From positions 1 to 6,127 of the forward strand of contig JALSQB010000240.1 of the NCBI GenBank assembly GCA_026985655.1: 6,127 nt of DNA. The letters run 5' to 3'. Source of the stretch: Campylobacteraceae bacterium. Its GTDB lineage: Bacteria > Campylobacterota > Campylobacteria > Campylobacterales > Sulfurovaceae. Below are positions 5,064 to 6,127 of this stretch, in pieces. The position numbers and the translations under genes were made by a program. Each line of letters opens with the position of its first letter. The stretch's first letter is position 1. Below the pieces are notes generated by a model that was not told where the DNA came from, ran no database searches, and worked only from the letters and a program-made list of their open reading frames with translations.

Positions 5064-5521
5064 TAATTGGTGATAGCTCTGCTTTAGTAGCATTGTCTAT
5101 TATGAACCGATTGGATTTGTTAGAAACTATTTTTGGAGAGATTTATGTTCCAGAAGCTGTTTATGATGAGGTTACCATCTCCTTTAAACCACAGAGTGTG
5201 GCACTTAAAAACTTTTTAGCTAATAAAATTATTTCTGTAGAATTGAATATTACGCAAATTGGGCTAGGTCAAGGAGAATTAGAAGCTATTGCTCTTTATA
5301 AAGATAAAAATGCAAAATTTTTACTCATTGATGATAGACGAGCTAAAAAGTTTGCAAAACTCAATAATGTTAATGTCATTGGTTCTTTAGGGGTGATGGT
5401 TTTGGCTAAAGAACTAGGAAAAGTTAAGAGTATTAGAGAAGATTTAGAGAAATTAAGAAATTCTGATGTCTTTATTTCGGAAAACTTAATAGCGAAAGTT
5501 TTAAGTAGTGTTGGAGAGTAG
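5060..5521 (+). CDS. PIN-domain toxin, DUF3368 type
   Basis: A 153-residue PIN-domain protein, a predicted Mg-dependent ribonuclease toxin. The acidic residues expected in the active site are present: Asp5 in GDSSALVAL, Glu37 in VPEAVYDEV, Glu73 in GQGELEAIAL and Asp91-Asp92 in LLIDDRRAKKFA. The block VIGSLGVMVLAKELGKV (106-122) is typical of DUF3368 proteins, as is the acidic VGE ending. Length is normal and all key residues are kept, so it appears intact. AAAAGG (5046-5051) inside the antitoxin gene serves as its ribosome binding site. In known PIN toxins RNA cleavage stops growth until antitoxin is restored; the RNA target here is unknown. An HrgA-like gene starts 13 nt after its stop. Confidence 0.9.
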   Translation: MIIGDSSALVALSIMNRLDLLETIFGEIYVPEAVYDEVTISFKPQSVALKNFLANKIISVELNITQIGLGQGELEAIALYKDKNAKFLLIDDRRAKKFAKLNNVNVIGSLGVMVLAKELGKVKSIREDLEKLRNSDVFISENLIAKVLSSVGE

Positions 5522-5534
5522 GGTAGGAAAATAG

Positions 5535-6127
5535 ATGACCATTAAAGAAGCAATACTAAAATCATTAGAAGATAAAAAGAGTTTAATGACGCATTGGGAT
5601 ATACTTGAAGATATTCAAGATAAAAACTATTGTGAGTTAAAGTCAAAAACACCTGAATTGACCATATCGGCTCTTTTAGGTGACTTTATTAGAAAGGGTG
5701 ATAGTAGAGTTAGTAGAATAAAAAAACCTGAAAACTACTATGAATATTATTTAACTAGATATAAAGATGAACTCACGTTAAACAAAAATAGTGAATCTCC
5801 TAAAAACATAGTAATTAATAACTACTATGAGCGTGATTTACACCCTCTTTTAGCCTCTTATTTAAACTCTAAAAATATATTTTCTAAAACTATTTTTCAT
5901 GAAGAGTCGAACAGAAAAGATAGTAATCAAAAATGGATACATCCAGATATGATAGGTATTGAGTTTTTATCACTTAAAACAGAAGTAACTCAAGAGTTTA
6001 TTAAAGCACTCAATATTACCGATACCTTTAAAATGACCTCCTATGAATTAAAAAGAGAGATACAAACAGACCATGAGTTAAAAAAGAGTTATTTTCAAGC
6101 TGTATCAAATTCAAGTTGGGCAAACTA
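5535..6127 (+). CDS. HrgA-like protein, HARE-HTH plus nuclease-like domain, partial
   Basis: Open for 197 codons to the window end, so the C-terminus is missing. AGGA (5525-5528) precedes the ATG. Residues 1-73 match the HARE-HTH domain: TIKEAILKSLEDK, a second helix THWDILEDIQDKNY, then KTPELTISALLGDFIRKGDSR (38-58), the part most typical of the domain. It is a winged-helix DNA-binding module found in restriction and chromatin proteins. Residues from about 90 resemble the HrgA group, named from Helicobacter pylori, where hrgA can occupy a restriction endonuclease locus. A PD-(D/E)xK-like core can be read: Glu124 in FHEES, Pro137-Asp138 in IHPDMIGIE and Glu171-Leu-Lys173 in TSYELKRE, followed by SYFQAVSNSSWAN. 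This suggests a DNA-binding nuclease or restriction-related protein; the catalytic reading is inference. Confidence 0.8.
   Translation, partial: MTIKEAILKSLEDKKSLMTHWDILEDIQDKNYCELKSKTPELTISALLGDFIRKGDSRVSRIKKPENYYEYYLTRYKDELTLNKNSESPKNIVINNYYERDLHPLLASYLNSKNIFSKTIFHEESNRKDSNQKWIHPDMIGIEFLSLKTEVTQEFIKALNITDTFKMTSYELKREIQTDHELKKSYFQAVSNSSWAN

Overview
The window is AT-rich, compact bacterial chromosome, most likely from a Campylobacterota (epsilonproteobacterial) organism of the Sulfurimonas/Arcobacter/Sulfurovum type. The evidence is the A/T-heavy coding style, T-rich extended -10 promoters (TGCTATAAT twice, TGCTAAAAT once) with no obvious -35 box, a divergent RecR ending in a KIAQGVPTGVDLDNVD-type tail, and a stand-alone dnaJ. 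No genus can be fixed from the sequence alone.

Left part, minus strand (1-1077): two genes read leftward. A secreted rhodanese-fold protein (439-1077) is followed 32 nt later by a single-pass membrane protein with a K/E/Q/T-rich extracytoplasmic linker (1-406), which runs off the window. A 148-nt divergent intergenic region (1078-1225) separates them from a plus-strand DUF5718-type protein (1226-2020), whose layout resembles a divergent fumarylacetoacetate-hydrolase (FAH) fold enzyme. That gene converges on dnaJ (2023-3162, minus). Only 2 nt lie between the stop codons, and both sit inside one hairpin that probably serves as a shared two-way terminator.

Middle part (3163-4721): dnaJ and a plus-strand operon diverge from a 100-nt region. 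In it, two extended -10 boxes lie back to back as an imperfect 9-bp inverted repeat. The operon is a Dabb-fold small protein, recR, a 69-residue two-helix membrane protein and a membrane-anchored or secreted thioredoxin-like protein with a CIWC active site. The genes are 2 to 9 nt apart, so they are probably co-transcribed.

Right part (4722-6127): after a short GC-richer hairpin, a new promoter drives what looks like an accessory cassette. It contains a UPF0175 antitoxin and a DUF3368-type PIN toxin that overlap by 4 bp. Then, 13 nt on, comes the 5' part of an HrgA-like gene with an N-terminal HARE-HTH domain and a candidate PD-(D/E)xK nuclease core, cut off by the window end. The toxin-antitoxin pair beside a restriction-associated HTH/nuclease-like protein is the most defence-like part of the window. 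The rest looks like ordinary housekeeping chromosome. No RNA genes, insertion sequences or CRISPR arrays were seen.
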